A stretch of DNA of 64,000 bases from Arbacia lixula (taxonomy: Eukaryota; Echinodermata; Echinoidea; Arbacioida; Arbaciidae), in contig OZ022595.1 of NCBI GenBank assembly GCA_963669155.1, positions 20,209,491 to 20,273,490 of the forward strand, read 5' to 3'. The stretch's first letter is position 1. The number at the start of each line of letters is the position of its first letter. The notes beneath the pieces were generated by a model. That model was not told the DNA's origin. It made no database searches and worked only from the letters and a program-made list of their open reading frames with translations. Positions 59,893 to 64,000 of the stretch are shown piece by piece. Made by a program: the position numbers and the translations under genes.

Positions 59893-61135
59893 TGGCTTTC
59901 AAGGTCCTTTCCTCAACTCATATAGGTGACAACTATTCATCTGTAACATATATTGAACACAGATTCGTTATTAGCCGTTGCCATGGTTATGGACAAAAAT
60001 AATATCTGTTCGTTTCACGTACAAAGATGAAATTCTTTGTCGTGTCTTTTGTCTTTCATAGACAGATTTGATATTCAACAATTCTCGAAGCAAAGACATA
60101 TACACATTACTATACGGATTTCGAGGTTCTTCCCTCAAATATGGAAATGGGCAGATGCCGCACAGTTTCGGTTAGATCAGCTGCGAGAAATAAATATTCA
60201 ATGTCTGTTTGCTTCGCGTACATAGCTCAGGTTCTTTGTCTTGATTTGTTTTCTGTCTTTCATAAAATCATTGAATATTCAATACTACTCTAAGCAAAAC
60301 ACATACGTATTAGCATTAGCATGACATACTTAATGACAAACTATCGCATGGTGGGGAAAAGGGATTTTTGTTGTCAGTATTTCCAAGGGCATTTTTGAAT
60401 ATGATGCTTTCTGTACTAATCTGTATAGGCAAGCTGTCGACGAACAAAACAAAGCAAGGCCCCATTATGAGCAAAGATATTATGATGATAATTTTGCAAG
60501 CGCTTTACATTTGTTCAACGTGTACATTAATTAGGCAGAATGATAACACCATTATCACTTAAAACATAATCAACCATTGCATACATATTACATTAAACTT
60601 GCAATATGTTATTCCACGAATGCTCAATTAATATATAAATATAAATATTTTTATTCAATGTATATAGGCGATCCTACACAGCTATAGAATCTTTAAAAAA
60701 ATCTTTTTGATAGAGCGGACAAATAAAAATGCGATACGTTTAGTCAATTTTATTCTTTCCCCTGACTATGTATGCACACATTCAAGCAAAACGTATGAGC
60801 AAACGCAAAACTGTTTTCTTGTTAGCATTTAATCGACAATAAAAACTATACAAGTGTGCTTGACACTGAGTTATGCGGTTAATTGTATTTATGTAACTTA
60901 ATGTGCTTTTATGACTTGTTTAAGCCTGATTTTAGCTTCTAGATTGGTTGTTCCTTTCAGTAATCTAACTCTTTCTGTATCATATATACTCTTGCTCCCA
61001 ATCAACATGATCAAGCTAACATTGTAATGATAGTGTTCTATTTATCACGTATTCAAGAGGTTTGCGGCTGAGCCCAAAGTTGCATTTCATACAAAGGTTT
61101 TCAATCATTAAGGGTGGATGACGCTCTCTTTACTG
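59022..61135. other. 2.1-kb segment only in unit 3
   Basis: Units 1 and 2 join its two edges (actttgct and gagtgtaagcc) directly. Holds short unrecognised frames, of which the longest (59,435-59,740 plus) shows no known domain, and a (TA)n(GT)n microsatellite at 59,819-59,887. Confidence 0.6.
59819..59887 (+). repeat. (TA)n(GT)n microsatellite
   Basis: About 9 TA units followed by about 25 GT units. Confidence 0.95.
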
Positions 61136-61139
61136 CTGA

Positions 61140-61545
61140 GTGTAAGCCTAAAATCCGTCAAAGGATAAGAAATATGTGACTTCTTAAGTTTTACTTTTGC
61201 GACGTCACGTGCGACATGCTCTTCCATATGTTGTGTTGTTGTTGCTTTTGGAAAACTTTGATTCTTTTTTTCTCAACAGGCTATATACCATGTTACCTTT
61301 TCATTGGACACACATTTTTTCACGGTCATATACCTTAAGGGCAAAGATGAATTCCTTCATCAAAAAACAGAAAAGGGGGAATTTATGAAATGATTCAGCA
61401 CACGTTTCGTCAAAAAATTAAAACTTAAAAAACACGTAAGTTTCTTATCCTTTGACTGATTTTCATGAAAACTTCACTAATATGTTTCTTTTATGTGCCT
61501 GCTTTCATTAAATCCAAATCAACCACAGGATAGCCTTTCCGTTTA
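61140..61545. mobile_element. Related TTTAAAGGGAAAG MITE, unit 3
   Basis: Aligns with 16,012-16,420 throughout; better preserved than the unit 2 copy. Confidence 0.5.
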
Positions 61546-61682
61546 GAATTGTCAGAAAGGTTATGGAAGTTTGTGAATGTTTGTTAGAGTTTTGATCTCG
61601 ACCGTTCTTTTCTAGGCAGGCTTTAAACATGAGCGTCTTTAATTGTCAATGCGATTTATGTTCAGCTCAAATAAGACGAATC

Positions 61683-63608
61683 TCACTTGTTTAATAATCG
61701 ATAAAACCTCCTCCCTAAGAGCGATCCCATTCCACAAGTATCGATAGTATCGTACAGTCCACATTCACCATCGTGGCTGCGGTACGTGAAGGAGCGACAA
61801 CTCTCGGCCTGTGCGCAGCTTCTCGCGCATCTGACCAGTGTTCGCGTGCGATCCGATTTCGACGCGAAACTCGACAAACTGCTGATGCACATGTCGTTTT
61901 CTGTTTCTTCTTTGAATAATATTTTCTTGGATCTAGTGGACGAATTTCTCGTTGTAGTTTGAGTGGTGGACTGGGTGATGGTATAGGTGGTAGCGACAGT
62001 AGGGGTAGTGGGTGTGGTAGAGATGGTAGATTTGGTAGCGATGGGAGTGGTGGGTATGGTAGCGTTGTTAAAGGTGGTATCGATGGTAGAAGTGGTATCC
62101 ATGGTGGAAATAGTATCGATGGTGGGAGTGGTGGTTGTGGTAGCAATAGTGGGAGTGGTGGTTGTGGTATCAATAGTGGGAGTGGTGGCTGTGGTAGCGA
62201 AGGTAGGAGTGGTGGCTGTGGTAGCGATAGTGGGGGTGGTGGGTATGGTATCGATGGTAGAAGTTATATCGATGGTTGGAGTGGTGGCTGTTGTAGCGAT
62301 GGTGGGAGTGGGGGTTGTGGTAGTGATGGTAGGAGTGGTAGCTGTGGTAGCGATAGTAGATGTGGTATCGATGGTTGGAGTGGTGGCTGTGGTATCAATA
62401 GAGGGAGTGGTGGTTGTGGTAGCAATGGTGGGAGTGGTAGGTGTGGTAGGTGTGGTAGGAATGGTAGAGATGGTAGAGGTAGTATCCATTGTATAAGTGG
62501 TGTCGATAGTGGGAGTGGTGGTTGTGGTAGCGATGGTGGGAGTGGTAGCTGTGGTAGTGATGGTAGGATTGGTGATTGTAGTCAGAGTGGTAGAGATGGT
62601 AGAAGTGAAATCCATGGTAGAAATGTTGTCGATATTGGGAGTGGTGGTTGTGATGGTGGGAGTGGTGGTTGTGGTAGCGATAGTGGGAGTAGTATCCATG
62701 GTGGGCTTGGTAGGCGTGGTGGGAGTGGTAGAGATGGACGAAGAGGTATCGATGGTGGGAGTGGTGGCTGTGGTATCAATAGTGGCAGTGGTGGTTGTGG
62801 TAACGATAGTGGCTGTGGCATCGATTTTGGGAGTGGTGGGTGTGGTAGCGATAGTGGGAGTGGTGGTTGAAATAGCGATGGTATGAGTGGTGGGTGTAGT
62901 AGCGATGGTAGAAGTGACATCGGTGGTTGGAGTGGTGGCTGTGGTAGCAGTGGTGGGAGTGGTTGTTGTGGTAGCGATAGTGGGAGTAGTATCCATGGTG
63001 GGCGTGGTGGGAGTGGTAGAGATGGAAGAAGAGGTATCGATGATGGGAGTGGTAGCAATGGTAGAAGTGATGTCGATAGTGGGAGTGGTGGGTGTGGTAG
63101 CGATGGTAGATGTGGTATCGATGGTTGGAGCGATGGAAGGAGTGGTGGCTGTGGTAGTGATGGTAGGAGTAGAGGCTGTGGTTGCGATGGTAGAACTGGT
63201 AGCGATGGTGGGAGTGGTGTCTGTGGTCGCGATGGGGGGAGTGGTGGCTGTGGTAGTGATGGTAGGAGTGGTGGCTGTAGTTGCGATGCTAGAAGTGGTG
63301 GCTCTGGTAGCGATAGTGGGAGTGGTGGTTGCGGTAGCGATGGTAGAATTGATATTGATGGTTGGGATGGTGGCTGTGGTAGCGATGGTAGAAGTGGTAG
63401 CGACGGCGGTAGCAATGGTGGAAGTGGTGTCGATGGTGGGAGTGGTCGCTGGGGTGGCTGTGGTACCGATGGTAGAAGTGGTAGAAGTGGTAGCGACGGC
63501 GGTAGCAATGGTGGAAGTGGTATCGATGGTGGGAGTGGTCGCACCAATTTCGACTAAAATGTTCATGTTATAAATGAAAGACAAGAGGAATCGAAGAATA
63601 TCAGTCAT
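61683..63608 (-). CDS. Thr-rich mucin-like protein with C-terminal PAN/Apple-like motif (unit 3, longest copy)
   Basis: 641 residues from ATG at 63608-63606. The N-terminus (TDILRFLLSFIYNMNILVEIG) is moderately hydrophobic and may be a signal peptide. Alternatively the exon starts at the acceptor-like acattttag just before the VEIG codons. About 530 residues of a degenerate 9-residue repeat of the TTPTIATTA type follow, ideal for dense O-glycosylation. Then comes a Cys-bearing segment (about 568-627) with Cys at 574, 594, 598, 604, 616 and 625 and the pattern VRCARSC.....CRSFTYR...CGLY, typical of PAN/Apple folds (Cys-x3-Cys-x5-Cys-xx-Phe-x-Tyr). It ends RFYRLLNK. Likely a secreted or surface glycan- or protein-binding mucin. 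It lies within the long intron between the unit 3 ATG exon and any upstream module, on the same strand. The repeat also leaves other frames open; the PAN segment singles out this one. Confidence 0.6.
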   Translation of the reverse strand: MTDILRFLLSFIYNMNILVEIGATTPTIDTTSTIATAVATTSTTSTIGTTATPATTPTIDTTSTIATAVATTSTIATTATIPTININSTIATATTTPTIATRATTSSIATTATTPTITTTATTPPIATTDTTPTIATSSTIATTASTPTITTTATTPSIAPTIDTTSTIATTPTTPTIDITSTIATTPIIDTSSSISTTPTTPTMDTTPTIATTTTTPTTATTATTPTTDVTSTIATTPTTHTIAISTTTPTIATTPTTPKIDATATIVTTTTTATIDTTATTPTIDTSSSISTTPTTPTKPTMDTTPTIATTTTTPTITTTTPNIDNISTMDFTSTISTTLTTITNPTITTTATTPTIATTTTTPTIDTTYTMDTTSTISTIPTTPTTPTTPTIATTTTTPSIDTTATTPTIDTTSTIATTATTPTITTTTPTPTIATTATTPTIDITSTIDTIPTTPTIATTATTPTFATTATTPTIDTTTTTPTIATTTTTPTIDTISTMDTTSTIDTTFNNATIPTTPIATKSTISTTPTTPTVATTYTITQSTTQTTTRNSSTRSKKILFKEETENDMCISSLSSFASKSDRTRTLVRCARSCAQAESCRSFTYRSHDGECGLYDTIDTCGMGSLLGRRFYRLLNK

Positions 63609-64000
63609 ATGCAACCCTATGTTACATACATAATTTAATTACTGTAATAATCTTGAGAAAATGTTTTCATTGATCTCTATCATGGAAAGATATAGCAGCG
63701 AAAATGTATTTTGTCGTTTCCCCAAAGGGATATCAAGATTTAAAAATCTTGCTTAAAGGATTATTGCCGCCTTTTCACCTCTTTTTTCTTTGTACTTTCC
63801 ATTAAAATACACTGTACCTTAAAATCATTGTAAATGAAATGTCATCATTTTTAAGTTTACTAAAGTGTCGCATTACGTAATTATATGATTTAGACTTGTT
63901 CTAGTACCATGTAAAATAGGATTATGAAAGAAGAAATCAATGTGTCAAAATTGAATTGAATTGAAGATGTATGTACTACCTTTTTCATTCTTAGCTTCGC

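Larger units (their letters stand above)
53916..64000. repeat. Tandem unit 3, cut by the window edge
   Basis: Left 2.2 kb nearly identical to unit 2. Beyond 56.2 kb it is clearly more diverged from units 1 and 2, with private segments (57,845-58,145; 59,022-61,135) and the full mucin ORF. The last about 12 bases depart from the unit 1 sequence, so a break may lie at the edge. Confidence 0.8.

Noticed and set aside
62582-63547. Minus-strand 321-codon Pro/Leu frame
   Set aside because: Alternative frame of the same repeat; only the Thr frame runs on into the PAN-like Cys segment.
61959-63573. Plus-strand Gly/Ser/Cys frame of 303 codons and Val/Met frames
   Set aside because: By-products of the stop-free repeat on the opposite strand of the mucin frame; none carries a folded domain.

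Overview
The window looks like animal nuclear DNA. It is AT-rich, its genes are split by introns with GT..AG borders, and it is crowded with microsatellites and small hairpin DNA transposons (MITEs). A death-domain gene together with a PAN/mucin-like gene, and this kind of repeat load, fit a marine invertebrate deuterostome, most likely an echinoderm such as a sea urchin. That assignment is inference; no rRNA, mitochondrial or diagnostic marker gene is present.

Bases 1-7,800 are single-copy and gene-poor, with several hairpin elements, a CT-rich tract and a 50-bp perfect palindrome. Bases 7,841-12,790 hold the one complete spliced gene I can assemble, on the minus strand. A promoter with TATA, kappaB-like and CRE sites (12,699-12,787) and a 5'UTR exon donor at 12,595/12,596 lead into an ATG exon, a death-domain exon, a Pro/Gly linker exon, an acidic exon and a tail-anchor exon. 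All four coding introns are phase 1, and the pieces join in frame to exactly 241 codons plus a stop.

From about 11,400 to the right end the window is a tandem array of units of about 21.4-21.9 kb: unit 1 at 11,400-32,526, unit 2 at 32,527-53,915, and unit 3 from 53,916, cut by the window edge. Each unit repeats the promoter, 5'UTR exon and ATG exon (11.8-12.8, 33.0-33.9 and 54.4-55.3 kb). Extra death-domain exons with intact splice sites lie at 18.0 and 39.5 kb. The linker, acidic and tail-anchor exons exist once, at the 3' end. In transcription order this gives three promoter/ATG/death-domain modules upstream of one constant 3' end, a layout formally like the UGT1A or clustered-protocadherin loci. 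Because every death-domain exon is symmetric phase 1, any module could splice to the constant exons, or death domains could be strung together.

Each unit also carries a minus-strand Thr-rich mucin-like ORF. In unit 3 it is 641 residues and ends in a PAN/Apple-like Cys motif; in units 1 and 2 it has collapsed to 161 residues. The rest of each unit is non-coding: CT-rich arrays, a 0.8-kb purine-only tract, a GGGCCCATATGG-rich element, nested hairpin transposons, tRNA-like SINE heads and a nested 2.3-kb tandem repeat.

The array is mosaic. Unit 2 left of about 34.77 kb is nearly identical to unit 3; right of that point it is nearly identical to unit 1. The switch lies in a hairpin element with an extra half-copy. 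A recent duplication of about 21.4 kb explains this, but so would two haplotypes stitched end to end in an assembly of a very heterozygous animal. This must be settled before the array is interpreted.
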